Position numbers and translations under genes: made by a program. Below are positions 52,984 through 61,207 of a stretch of 64,000 nucleotides of DNA, one piece after another (positions within the stretch are counted from its first letter, which is position 1; each line of letters opens with the position of its first letter). The notes below the pieces were generated by a model. That model had not been told where the DNA came from. It saw only the letters and a list, made by a program, of their open reading frames with translations, and did no database searches. The DNA comes from Methylobacterium oxalidis. Lineage in GTDB: Bacteria; Pseudomonadota; Alphaproteobacteria; Rhizobiales; Beijerinckiaceae. Location: the NCBI RefSeq assembly GCF_007992195.1, contig NZ_BJZU01000052.1, positions 22,187 to 86,186 on the forward strand, given 5' to 3'.

Positions 52984-54207
52984 ATGGCGCGTTCGGTCAA
53001 AAAGTTGAGCGCCCGCTCCGTCGCGACCCTGAGCAAACCCGGACGCCATTCGGACGGGGAGGGGCTCTACCTCGTCGTGGACGCTAGCGGCGCCAAGCGC
53101 TGGCTCTTCCTGTTCCGCTGGCAGGGCAAGCTGAAGGAGATGGGGCTGGGCGGTCTCTCCACCGTCTCGCTGGCCGACGCGCGGGAGAAAGCTGCCGAGG
53201 CACGCCAGACCCTGAAAGCTGGCCACAACCCCATCGAGAAGCGCCGCACAGCCAAGGAAGAGCGCCTTGCTGCCATCACCTTCGGTGCCTTCGCCGACGA
53301 GGTGGTGAAGAGCCTCCAGAACGGCTTCCGCAATGACAAGCACAAGGCGCAGTGGACCTCGACCCTGAACACCTACGCTGCGTCGCTGCGGACCATGCCA
53401 ATCGAGGCAATCGGCACGGATGACGTGCTCGGCGTGCTGGTGCCGATCTGGCAGACGAAGAGCGAGACCGCCTCGCGGGTGCGCGGCCGAATTGAGCGCA
53501 TCCTCGACGCTGCCAAAGCCAAGGCGCTGCGAACGGGCGAGAACCCCGCGCGCTGGCGCGGGCACCTCGACAAGCTGCTGCCCGCCCGTCGCAAGCTGAC
53601 CCGCGGGCACCACGCCGCTATGCCGTTCGAGGATGTGCCGACCTTCATCGCGGATCTACGCGAGCGTGAGGCGGTTGCCGGCATGGCATTGGAGTTCTGC
53701 ATCCTGAACGCCTCTCGCTCAGGCGAGGTGCTAGGCGCTCGCTGGAGCGAGATCGACCGCAAGGCAAAGGCCTGGATCATTCCTGCCGAGCGCATGAAGG
53801 CCGGCATCGAGCATCGTGTGCCGCTGACGGAGCGCGCCCTAGCGATCCTAGACCGAGCTGAGGCGATCCGCTCCAGCGAGTACGTCTTCCCAGGCTACAA
53901 GCGTGGTCGGCCGCTGTCCGTGATGGCGATGGAGATGATGTTGCGGCGGATGAACGTGGACGTGACGGTCCACGGCTTCCGCTCGTCGTTCCGCGATTGG
54001 GCAGGCGAGCGCACGGCATTCCCCCGCGAAATCGCAGAGACAGCACTAGCGCACGTGGTGGGCGATCAAACCGAGCGTGCCTATCGGCGCGGGGATGCTT
54101 TGGAGAAGCGGCGCAAGCTGATGGTCGCGTGGAGCGCCTTCATCGGCAAGGGCAGACCGACGGACATTCAGACGAACGTGGTCGCCCTGCGTCAGCAGCC
54201 GGCCTAG
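52984..54207 (+). CDS. int: P4-type integrase (tyrosine recombinase)
   Basis: A 407-residue site-specific recombinase. It has an N-terminal arm-DNA-binding DUF4102 domain (KLSARSVATLSKPGRHSDGE; RWLFLFRWQGKLKEMGLGGL), a core-binding domain, and a catalytic domain with all conserved residues: Arg in NASRSGEVLGARWSEID, HGFRSSFRDWAGE, LAHVVGDQTERAYRRGD (His and Tyr). It should excise and insert the element to its right. ATG 52984 gives the usual start; GGGGAGGGCGG precedes it. No tRNA target is recognised beside it. Confidence 0.93.
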   Translation: MARSVKKLSARSVATLSKPGRHSDGEGLYLVVDASGAKRWLFLFRWQGKLKEMGLGGLSTVSLADAREKAAEARQTLKAGHNPIEKRRTAKEERLAAITFGAFADEVVKSLQNGFRNDKHKAQWTSTLNTYAASLRTMPIEAIGTDDVLGVLVPIWQTKSETASRVRGRIERILDAAKAKALRTGENPARWRGHLDKLLPARRKLTRGHHAAMPFEDVPTFIADLREREAVAGMALEFCILNASRSGEVLGARWSEIDRKAKAWIIPAERMKAGIEHRVPLTERALAILDRAEAIRSSEYVFPGYKRGRPLSVMAMEMMLRRMNVDVTVHGFRSSFRDWAGERTAFPREIAETALAHVVGDQTERAYRRGDALEKRRKLMVAWSAFIGKGRPTDIQTNVVALRQQPA

Positions 54208-54311
54208 GTTACCTGTTGGCGCGGCTAGGTTTGGCCGCCGAAGAGCCCGGACCGCACTGGGCCTGCCGCGCCATCCTCATTGCGGAAGTCCCATGCGGAG
54301 GGGCGAAGTCG

Positions 54312-55127
54312 GTGAGCGAAAAGAAAGGCGATCTGTCTCAAAAATCTGGCGCTTATGAACGTGCCGAACAGACTTTTGAGTATAGTTTTGGAACCGAGAG
54401 GAGAGTTGCGGAGGTCCGCGGGCTTCGATCAAATCTGTCGAGAGTTTTTTATGACGCGTCAGGCAAGATCAATGTTCATCTTACCGCTGCACAATCGTCG
54501 CTCGATGGCAAGGAACCAGTCGATAAATACTTGAAGCTTTTCGAGGCGGCAGACAGATTTTTACGAGCAAAGGGTGAGATGGGTTATTCAGAGGCATCGT
54601 CTTTGCTTGGGACTGAGCCTCTTGAGGGAATGTCACTTAGCCCTGAAGAATTCTCGCTGCTGCTCTGGCAATCTCAAATTGTCCAAAAATATGGATCAGT
54701 CTCTCAAGAAGCTTTAGCTGCTCGTTTCATCTGGCTTTCCGAGGGAATTAGCAGACTGGCTGCTGAAAATGAGAAGCAGCTTTCCTCAATATTTTCTTTC
54801 AGCGAGGCTTGGCACGAATGGCAATCGGAGATTGAGGGCGAGCACTTAGCTGCTGTCCAATCTACCAACGCTCGCTCAAATCTTCGCAAATCAGGATCCG
54901 CACGCACAGCAAAGAAAGATTTGCGGCTATCTATTGTGGCGGAATGCGCCATGCGCCTTTGGCAGGACAAGCCGCTCTACCGTCGAAATGCTAGCGGGAC
55001 AGCGGCCTGCATCCTCGGCGAGGTCAATGAGAAAATGCGATCCGCCAGCCTTAATGCATACACCGAGGGCACTCTTGTCAAGAAAGTTGGTGACCTGATT
55101 AGATTGCAGCAGGCTCAGACAAGCTGA
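54312..55127 (+). CDS. Unknown 271-residue protein, lower GC (element cargo)
   Basis: Starts with GTG (MSEKKGDLSQKSGAYERAEQ) after GGAGGGGC. It is a soluble, mainly helical protein (NLSRVFYDASGKINVHLTAA; EFSLLLWQSQIVQKYGSVSQ; EISRLAAENEKQLSSIFSFS). Codon use is clearly poorer in GC than its neighbours, so it came from elsewhere. Its position between integrase and AlpA-like regulator is where P4-like satellites carry defence or other cargo. No motif of a known defence protein was recognised. Confidence 0.7.
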   Translation: MSEKKGDLSQKSGAYERAEQTFEYSFGTERRVAEVRGLRSNLSRVFYDASGKINVHLTAAQSSLDGKEPVDKYLKLFEAADRFLRAKGEMGYSEASSLLGTEPLEGMSLSPEEFSLLLWQSQIVQKYGSVSQEALAARFIWLSEGISRLAAENEKQLSSIFSFSEAWHEWQSEIEGEHLAAVQSTNARSNLRKSGSARTAKKDLRLSIVAECAMRLWQDKPLYRRNASGTAACILGEVNEKMRSASLNAYTEGTLVKKVGDLIRLQQAQTS

Positions 55128-55148
55128 ACGCATAGACGATGCGTTCAG
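55124..55148. promoter_or_regulatory. Perfect inverted repeat with an extra half-site
   Basis: CTGAACGCAT and ATGCGTTCAG pair perfectly across AGACG, overlapping the stop of the 271-residue gene. A second copy of ATGCGTTCAG lies at 55171-55180. It could be a terminator stem or an operator upstream of the AlpA-like gene. Confidence 0.55.
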
Positions 55149-55262
55149 AAATGGCTCGAATGCATCGTCCATGCGTTCAGAAAGCCTAGTAGCGCAGCAA
55201 CACGCTTATAGGGATGCTCCTCCGAACCCCAGCACACTTGCTGGGCTCTACGGAGAAACGCA

Positions 55263-55478
55263 GTGCCTCAGCCCAACGTCTCTGAGCCCGAAGCACCTCT
55301 TGCTCTCGGCATTGTGGAAGCAGCTCGTGCCGCCGGCATTGGTCGCTCGACAGTCTTTGAGGAGATCAATGCCGGTCGCCTGAAGGCACGCAAAGCGGGC
55401 CGCCGCACCCTGATCCTGCGTGACGATCTCGCGGCGTGGCTCGCCGCCCTACCGCAGCGTCAGAAGGTTGCCGCCTAA
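55263..55478 (+). CDS. AlpA/excisionase-like helix-turn-helix protein
   Basis: A 71-residue DNA-binding protein. The core LGIVEAARAAGIGRSTVFEE followed by INAGRLKARKAGRRTLI is a MerR-like winged helix of the excisionase/AlpA type: a helix-turn-helix, then a basic wing. It would promote excision or activate the integrase of the element. GTG 55263 follows GGAGAAACGCA. Confidence 0.85.
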   Translation: MPQPNVSEPEAPLALGIVEAARAAGIGRSTVFEEINAGRLKARKAGRRTLILRDDLAAWLAALPQRQKVAA

Positions 55479-55608
55479 ACGAAACCGCCGGCCCCAAGCG
55501 GGAACCGGCGGCGGATGTTTAGGTGTGCGTCTGGACAGCGCCCTCTCTACAGTATCCGCGCGTTGCGCGCCACCGCTTTTCGGTCGGCACCTCACCAGAA
55601 GGTGCCAA

Positions 55609-55731
55609 ATGCCTGATCTCGACATCATCACCGAACGCCGCATCCGCTGGCTCGTCTACCGCCTCGGCATCAGCGCCGACCGCGCTCGCCTGCTTGCAGG
55701 CCTCGCCTACGGGGAGGGCGCCACCCGATGA
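55609..55731 (+). CDS. Small hypothetical protein of the element's operon
   Basis: A 40-residue protein (MPDLDIITERRIRWLVYRLG, ISADRARLLAGLAYGEG), with GAAGGTGCCA before the ATG. It overlaps the next gene by ATGA and leads a chain of four overlapping genes. Function is unknown. Confidence 0.65.
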   Translation: MPDLDIITERRIRWLVYRLGISADRARLLAGLAYGEGATR

Positions 55732-55961
55732 GCCAGCCCCGAACCTTCGCCACCCTCCGCAAGGGCAACAGCGGCGAGATCCGCATTCGCCTTGCCGAGT
55801 ACCAGGGCACCCAAATGGTGGACGTGCGGCTGTTCTCGCCGCGCGCCCGTTCCTGCGGCGAGCCTCTGCCGACCAAGCAGGGCGTCTGCATCGCCCGCCA
55901 TCGGCTCCGCGAGCTGATCGCGGGATTGCAGGCCATCGAGCGCGACGGGAGTGGCCGATGA
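55728..55961 (+). CDS. PC4-like single-stranded-DNA-binding protein
   Basis: A 77-residue protein (FATLRKGNSGEIRIRLAEYQ, GTQMVDVRLFSPRARSCGEP, PTKQGVCIARHRLRELIAGL). The order of strands, the MVDVR motif and the PTKQG turn followed by a helix resemble the PC4/YdbC fold, which binds single-stranded nucleic acid as a dimer. In a mobile element next to a RepA-type ATPase this fits a replication role. Overlaps both neighbours by ATGA. Confidence 0.72.
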   Translation: MSQPRTFATLRKGNSGEIRIRLAEYQGTQMVDVRLFSPRARSCGEPLPTKQGVCIARHRLRELIAGLQAIERDGSGR

Positions 55962-56248
55962 ACGCCCCTCTCACCAGCAGCCGCTTTCAGGCCGTGGAGG
56001 ACACCCCCCACGGCTCCCCCGAGATGACGCGTGAGTGCCTTGCCGATCTCCTCTGGCAGATCGGTACCCGCGCGACCATCGCCTTCAACAGCTTGGACTT
56101 GGGCGACGACTTCGGCCTGACGCGCTCCATGAGGTGTCTCGCTGCTGAGGTCGACACTGCCCTCGGCCTCCTCGTGCAGATCAAAGCCGAGACTATCCGA
56201 GAGCGAGAGCGCCAGCAGGCACGCAACTCCGAGAAGGTGCCCGCATGA
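55958..56248 (+). CDS. Hypothetical protein
   Basis: A 96-residue helical protein (ECLADLLWQIGTRATIAFNS, RSMRCLAAEVDTALGLLVQI). It overlaps the genes on both sides by ATGA, so it belongs to the replication block. Not recognised. Confidence 0.68.
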   Translation: MNAPLTSSRFQAVEDTPHGSPEMTRECLADLLWQIGTRATIAFNSLDLGDDFGLTRSMRCLAAEVDTALGLLVQIKAETIRERERQQARNSEKVPA

Positions 56249-57594
56249 GAGCAGAGACAGGCCGCTTCAGCGGACATCTTTCGGAGTTGGACGGCATCGA
56301 CGCCGAGCACCATCCCGGCACCGACCCCGCCAACGTGCACCCCTTCGAGCGACGGCCCTTCGTCTCCGTTGAGGACGACGAAAGCAGGTTTCCGCCGTTC
56401 GGCCAGAAGGCCGCCAAGCCTGCGTCCGCCGTCCTGCGCTGGCATGGCGATGCTGATCCAAACGCTGATCGCGCGTGGCTAGTGAGAGACCTGATCCCTG
56501 AGGAGGGAAAGGGCCTCATGGCGGGCCAATGGGGAGCCGGGAAGACTTTCGGCGCGCTGGATCTGTCTGCCTGCGTGATGACTGGCTTGCCGTTCGCCAA
56601 TCGAAGGACGGAGCGGATCGGCGGCGTCCTATTCATCGCACCCGAGGGCGCATTTGAAATTCCGATCCGCCTTCGCGGCCTCACCGAGTGCAAGCTGAGG
56701 CAGGCAGTCGAGGACGGCAGCATTGACGAGGATGCCGCTGCCCGCGTCGAACGGCTGCCGTTCGCATGGGCGGAGGAATGCCCCAGGCTCGTGGATCGAA
56801 ACGCGGCCGAACAGCTCATTGAAACCGCGACGCTCGCCCAAGAACACCTGCGCGATGTGTTCGGGCTCCCGCTGGCGCTCGTCATCATCGACACCGTCGC
56901 AGCAGGCGCCGGCTTCAACGACGAAAATAGCGCGGCCGAGAGCCAGAAGGTGATGGACGCCATGCAGGCCCTCGCGCGCGCGACCGGGGCGTTCGTCTTG
57001 GGCGTGGATCACTTCGGCAAGGCGTCCGAGACCGGCACCCGCGGCTCGTCCGCGAAGGAGAGCGCCGCCGACGTGGTGTTGGCCTTCCTCGCCACCCGCG
57101 ATGAGGCCGGCAACGTCAGCAACACCCGCATGGCCCTACGCAAACTGCGCGGCGGCAAGGTCGGCATGGAGACCGCCTACAGCCTCGACGTGGTGCAAGT
57201 TGGCGAGACCTTCGCCCGCGAGCCGATCACCACCTGCGTCGTCAACTGGCACTACTCGCTTGGCGAGACAGTCGCGGCGGCGGTGAAGGAGAAATGGCCC
57301 ACGTCTCTGCGGGTGTTTCGCACAGCGATGGAGAACACCATCGCAGAGCATGGGAAGCACCTACGGCCTTATGGAGGTGAGGGGCCTGAGGTTAGGGCGG
57401 TGTCTGAACCTGAATTGCGAGCCGAGTTTTGCGCCCTCTATCCAGCCAATGGCGAGACCTCGGAGAAGAGGGCTGAGGCCAAGCGCAAGGCTTTCATCCG
57501 CACGATGAAGACGGCGTTAGATCGATCCTTGGTTGCCTCCCGCGAAATCGGTGGAGTGGATCATCTCTGGATGGTGGCCCCCGATGCAGCCTGA
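56245..57594 (+). CDS. RepA-like AAA ATPase / replicative helicase
   Basis: A 449-residue protein of the AAA_25 (RecA-like RepA) type. Walker A is GQWGAGKT (residues 94-101), Walker B is ALVIIDT (Asp 216), and a sensor-like segment FVLGVDHFGK follows. The C-terminal 130 residues are helical and may bind DNA. Proteins of this kind unwind DNA during replication of plasmids and satellite elements. It ends the overlapping gene chain and is followed at once by the inverted-repeat cluster that may be the origin. Confidence 0.85.
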   Translation: MRAETGRFSGHLSELDGIDAEHHPGTDPANVHPFERRPFVSVEDDESRFPPFGQKAAKPASAVLRWHGDADPNADRAWLVRDLIPEEGKGLMAGQWGAGKTFGALDLSACVMTGLPFANRRTERIGGVLFIAPEGAFEIPIRLRGLTECKLRQAVEDGSIDEDAAARVERLPFAWAEECPRLVDRNAAEQLIETATLAQEHLRDVFGLPLALVIIDTVAAGAGFNDENSAAESQKVMDAMQALARATGAFVLGVDHFGKASETGTRGSSAKESAADVVLAFLATRDEAGNVSNTRMALRKLRGGKVGMETAYSLDVVQVGETFAREPITTCVVNWHYSLGETVAAAVKEKWPTSLRVFRTAMENTIAEHGKHLRPYGGEGPEVRAVSEPELRAEFCALYPANGETSEKRAEAKRKAFIRTMKTALDRSLVASREIGGVDHLWMVAPDAA

Positions 57595-57614
57595 TTTTGG
57601 GTTCGAACGGACAG

Positions 57615-57730
57615 CCGGACGGACAGGACACTCTCTAGTGTTCGTGTCCTGTCCGTCCGGTTTGTCCGGTCCGATCGGACGCGCCGGACATAGGCGGACA
57701 ATGTCCGGTTTGTCCGGTTTGTCCGACAAG
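57615..57730. repeat. Cluster of GTCCGG-type inverted repeats, candidate origin
   Basis: A perfect 17-bp inverted repeat CCGGACGGACAGGACAC / GTGTCCTGTCCGTCCGG with a 12-base loop (57615-57660) is followed by the palindrome GTCCGATCGGAC (57669-57680) and repeated TCCGGTTTG units up to 57730. All share the GTCCG core. It lies directly after the RepA-like gene. It may be a replication origin, a terminator array or a regulator-binding array. Confidence 0.6.
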
Positions 57731-57975
57731 CCGAGGTCCTATCGATGATCCCCATGGCCGAAGCCCTCGGAACGTGGCCCCCGAACCTCGAACCCGCCAA
57801 GCGGCTGACCTGGCGTGCAGCTATCGGCTGCTCGGCTTGCGAGCCTGCAAGATCGGAGTGCCCGATCTCACGACAGCAAGAAGGGCCAGCCTCAGTCAGA
57901 AGCCGGCCCCTCCGTTCAGTTGCTCACCCCGTCAGCAGGTTGCCAGCTCTCACGGTCATTGAGCGCGATAGAGCC

Positions 57976-58062
57976 CTAAGCGAAAGCCGACGCCGTCAAA
58001 GCGCCGAAGACGCCAAGGGTCACTATGGCAGCGGCAACAGCGGAAACGATGCGTGTGAACAT
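57976..58062 (-). CDS. Signal-peptide-like microprotein
   Basis: A 28-residue peptide, MFTRIVSAVAAAIVTLGVFG then ALTASAFA. It looks like a complete export signal with nothing after it, either a membrane peptide or a truncated secreted gene. Weak ribosome site. Confidence 0.4.
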   Translation of the reverse strand: MFTRIVSAVAAAIVTLGVFGALTASAFA

Positions 58063-58263
58063 CGCGGTATCCGATCTTCTAAGTACGGTCCCCGACAGAA
58101 GGCGGTTGGCCGAGGGTTCTTGCATGTTGATGATGTGGGGTGGCATCTGCCGAGCCGGCGTGCAGTTTGGCACCCATCATCCGCACCAAGCCGTCGAGGC
58201 AACCTGCGCGGTCCCGCAGTGGACTTCGCCAAGGCCGGCAGCCCACGGCAAGGGTCAGCGGCC

Positions 58264-58488
58264 TCAGCAGATCTCCCCGGTCTCGGCCTTCAGATGCCGC
58301 TCGACCTTGCCGATCACTGTGCAGGGGTCGTAGCCCCGCCGCTTCGCGAGCAGCAGCAGATCGGTCATCAGGTCGACGATATCGCAGGCAGGCTCTCCGC
58401 CGGTCCATCTGCGATCCGCGCCTTCAGCGTGGATGAAAGCATCCAGTGCGAGTTGGGCGAAATCGGCTCTTTCAGCTTCCGTGGCCAT
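58264..58488 (-). CDS. Hypothetical protein
   Basis: A 74-residue protein (ATEAERADFAQLALDAFIHA, CDIVDLMTDLLLLAKRRGYD, VIGKVERHLKAETG). Mostly helical. The LLLAKRRGYD...V..KV.RH pattern is seen in small proteins of rhizobial elements. It overlaps a long spurious frame on the other strand. Confidence 0.62.
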   Translation of the reverse strand: MATEAERADFAQLALDAFIHAEGADRRWTGGEPACDIVDLMTDLLLLAKRRGYDPCTVIGKVERHLKAETGEIC

Positions 58489-58644
58489 GGGCGTGCTACT
58501 CGGCCGCCCGGCCATTTGGTTCACTCGGCCCGGTTCGGCCCCGCGCGTGTTGCGCTTAAGCCAACGGCCGAGAAGGCTCTGCGGTTCGAGGAAGTGCTAT
58601 GGCCCAGCAGTCAACCGCAAGAGGGTCTAGACCGGCTGCGTGGA

Positions 58645-58887
58645 TCAGATCCTGCGCTCGCTGAGCAATGCGCCGTCACAATCGAAGATGCCTTCCCATG
58701 CCGCAGCGACGGCCCGTATCGTGACACGCGACCTGCCCTCATCGTCGTCACGGCCTGGGTCGACGCGGCTGGAAACGAGCCCCAGCGACATCTGACGCTT
58801 GAGGTAGCTCACAGAGACGCCCAGCCGGGTAGCGAGGTCGCGAGGATCGACCAGCCAAGATCCATTTGGGTCGAGATCAAACCGCAT
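58645..58887 (-). CDS. DUF6522-like protein
   Basis: An 80-residue protein (MRFDLDPNGSWLVDPRDLAT; LGVSVSYLKRQMSLGLVSSR; GRSRVTIRAVAAAW). The order WxVD..DLA..LG.S...L...M..G.V and DEGRSR.T.R matches the DUF6522 pattern. AGGAG lies eight bases before the ATG. Function is unknown. Confidence 0.7.
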   Translation of the reverse strand: MRFDLDPNGSWLVDPRDLATRLGVSVSYLKRQMSLGLVSSRVDPGRDDDEGRSRVTIRAVAAAWEGIFDCDGALLSERRI

Positions 58888-58983
58888 AGGGCAGTCTCCT
58901 GCCAGCGCAGCAGCAGAGAGGGGCCGGCGGGCCGTAAAGCGGCGGCTCCTAGAGTGCTGTGCGGCCCATATAGGGCGAACAAA

Positions 58984-59274
58984 TCAGGCGGCCAGCTTTT
59001 CCTTTTCCGCAAAAAGCGCAGAAGTCAGGCTCGGCTGCTCTGCAACCCGCCGGATCACCTTGGCAAAAAGCCGAGCAATATCCTCGGAACGGGCCAGCTC
59101 GGCCCACGACACCGTAGCGTTTCGCGTGCAAAGCGCGTCGGCATTGAACACAGTCAGTCCCAACGTGGTAAAACGCAATTCGAGGATAGTGCCCGTGCGC
59201 TCACACTCTTCCTGAGCGTAGATCCAAGCCGCCTGAAGCACTTGCGCAAAATCTTCCTGTGTCAGGCACGTCAT
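58984..59274 (-). CDS. Hypothetical protein
   Basis: A 96-residue protein (MTCLTQEDFAQVLQAAWIYA; LELRFTTLGLTVFNADALCT; AELARSEDIARLFAKVIRRV) with alternating helices and strands. No family was recognised. It is the first of three leftward small genes within the element. Confidence 0.62.
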   Translation of the reverse strand: MTCLTQEDFAQVLQAAWIYAQEECERTGTILELRFTTLGLTVFNADALCTRNATVSWAELARSEDIARLFAKVIRRVAEQPSLTSALFAEKEKLAA

Positions 59275-59501
59275 CCTAGCACTCGCATCGCTTCAAATCT
59301 TCATGCTCATCATAGTTTGACGCTGCGGTTTGAGGCTGTACCGCGAGGAACACACAGGCGTTTCGGACAATCACTGTGTCAGTCGGGTCACATACGTTCG
59401 AGTGGCAGGCTGCCGGCTGAGCTGTCGAGAGGCACTTGTGGCGCGCTGCGCATCGACGCTGACGCCTGTTCTTGACCACTAATTTCAGGAGGAAGCGCCC
59501 G

Positions 59502-59915
59502 ATGAAGCCCGGCACGTTCCAGAAGGGCCAGAGTGGCAACCCGGCAGGGCGGCCCGTAGGCTCTCGCCACCGCTATACAGTGCTGGCCGAGAAGCTGATG
59601 AGCGACGACATCGAAGCGATCACGACCTCGGTGCTCAATGCCGCGAAGAGCGGCGACATGACCGCCGCGCGTCTCGTGTTGGATCGGATCGCGCCAATTC
59701 GACGTGATCGGCCCGTCACCTTCCAACTGCCGCCCATTGAGACCACGGCAGACCTTCCGAAAGCAACGAACGCGCTACTGCAGGCGGTGGCCTCCGGGGA
59801 TCTCACGCCGGCCGAGGCATCCGACATCGGCAAGGCCGTGGACGCCCATGTGCGGGCCATCGAGGCCGCCGACCTTCACCAACGGCTTCTCAGGATCGAG
59901 GCGAACCAGCAATGA
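59502..59915 (+). CDS. DUF5681 domain protein
   Basis: A 137-residue protein starting MKPGTFQKGQSGNPAGRPVG, the typical FxKGQSGNPxGRP opening of DUF5681, followed by helices. The family is found in phages and elements, often near terminase or portal genes, though none is seen here. AGGAGGAAGCG precedes the ATG. It overlaps the next gene by ATGA. Confidence 0.85.
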   Translation: MKPGTFQKGQSGNPAGRPVGSRHRYTVLAEKLMSDDIEAITTSVLNAAKSGDMTAARLVLDRIAPIRRDRPVTFQLPPIETTADLPKATNALLQAVASGDLTPAEASDIGKAVDAHVRAIEAADLHQRLLRIEANQQ

Positions 59916-60520
59916 CGATCACAAGCCTGTCCCGTCGCCTTGAGAAGGTGGAGGCCAAGCGCCCGCCGGGGACATCCATCTTCATCGCCTGGGGCCGCAC
60001 GCTCGAGGCGGCCGAGGGCGAGATCGCGCTCCGCCAGCGCGCCGGCATGATCCGGCAGGGCGAGAGCGCCGTGGCCCTCCTCTGGCCCGATCCCGAGCCG
60101 CTGCCCGCCTCCCGCCGTGTGCTGTTCAACGGAGGCCGCGGCCGCGAGCCGAAGATCAGCGACCGAGAGCTTGCCTTGCTGGCCGCCGCATTCCGGGCCG
60201 AGGCCGTTGACCGAGAGCGCGCTACCGCCATCAAGGCCGGCGAGAACGTGTCCGGCTTGGACGAGACGGATTTCTATATCCGGTCCCTTCGCCGCGAGAG
60301 CCGCAACCTGGATCAGGATCTGCGCTTTCTCTGCCGCGAGGAAAACCCAGAACCGGAGATCCACTGGCCCGAGCGCCAGAGCAACGGCTTGCACCGCCCC
60401 TGCGCCTGTCCGACGTGCCTGTCCGACAAGACGACGCCGATGGGCGCCCACAAGGCGCACGCCACCCGGCAGGCCGCATGGCTCGCCCGCTACCTGCCTG
60501 GGGAGGGTCTGTTCGTATGA
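59912..60520 (+). CDS. Hypothetical element protein with Cys pair
   Basis: A 202-residue protein (TITSLSRRLEKVEAKRPPGT; FIAWGRTLEAAEGEIALRQR), with CACPTC near the C-terminus that may bind zinc. Its first helix resembles those of the two following proteins (RLEKVEA, RLRRIEE, RLEKIEA). It overlaps both neighbours by ATGA. Function is unknown. Confidence 0.7.
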   Translation: MTITSLSRRLEKVEAKRPPGTSIFIAWGRTLEAAEGEIALRQRAGMIRQGESAVALLWPDPEPLPASRRVLFNGGRGREPKISDRELALLAAAFRAEAVDRERATAIKAGENVSGLDETDFYIRSLRRESRNLDQDLRFLCREENPEPEIHWPERQSNGLHRPCACPTCLSDKTTPMGAHKAHATRQAAWLARYLPGEGLFV

Positions 60521-60747
60521 GCCGGAGCCTTGAGACCCGCCTGCGTAGGATCGAGGAGCGGTGCAGGCTAGTGAACGAGTTCGGGCATCTCGGCTTCGGA
60601 CCCGCTGTCCGGATCGTCACGCACAGCGACGAGGATCAAGCCCAGCAGCTCGCGGCGCTTGAGGCTGCCGGCCAGTACCGGCCCGGTCAGTTCGTCATCG
60701 CCTGGCGCATTGTCGATCCACCCGCCTACCGGAGGCCGAACGCATGA
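60517..60747 (+). CDS. Small element protein, intact copy of the 37896 pseudogene
   Basis: A 76-residue protein (MSRSLETRLRRIEERCRLVN; HLGFGPAVRIVTHSDEDQAQ; QFVIAWRIVDPPAYRRPNA). It overlaps both neighbours by ATGA. The copy at 37896 has lost one base. Function is unknown. Confidence 0.75.
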   Translation: MSRSLETRLRRIEERCRLVNEFGHLGFGPAVRIVTHSDEDQAQQLAALEAAGQYRPGQFVIAWRIVDPPAYRRPNA

Positions 60748-60998
60748 CCATCGCGAACCTGTCGAAGCGCCTGGAGAAGATTGAGGCCGCACGCCACGTC
60801 GGCGCGCCCAAAGGGCTCGTCTCCTTCGTGCCCCTCACCGATGAGGAAGAGGCGGACGCGAAACGTAACTGGCGTCAGTGGGTCGCGGATGGTCGAGCCA
60901 AGCTGCAATGGGGCTGCATCGTCATTCCGGCGCCGAAGCTGACAGTCGAGGAATGGGTTGCAGAGACCACCAAGTATCGCGGAGAGCCCGTTCATTGA
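60744..60998 (+). CDS. Small element protein, paralogue of the 38122 gene
   Basis: An 84-residue protein (MTIANLSKRLEKIEAARHVG; NWRQWVADGRAKLQWGCIVI; LTVEEWVAETTKYRGEPVH). It ends the four-gene overlapping block. Its paralogue at 38122 follows the pseudogene in the same way, so a two-gene module was duplicated. Function is unknown. Confidence 0.75.
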   Translation: MTIANLSKRLEKIEAARHVGAPKGLVSFVPLTDEEEADAKRNWRQWVADGRAKLQWGCIVIPAPKLTVEEWVAETTKYRGEPVH

Positions 60999-61207
60999 AC
61001 CGCGATCTGCAGCGACGCCGTGACAGCGAGGGCAGCCTCACACGGCAGTTTACGAGAGACCAATTCGGTTCGACTTGGGACGGTAGTCAATTTTGCCAGT
61101 GAGCCAAGTGAACTATACCCATGAGCGCAGATTGTTCGCCTGTAACTCACTTGTGCTGGCGCATCCCAGAACGTTACGCCACGACTAACAATTGATGGAG
61201 TGGGCGA

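Noticed and set aside
57745..59475. A 576-codon plus-strand frame in the element
   Set aside because: It overlaps four better-supported small minus-strand genes and has composition typical of antisense frames.
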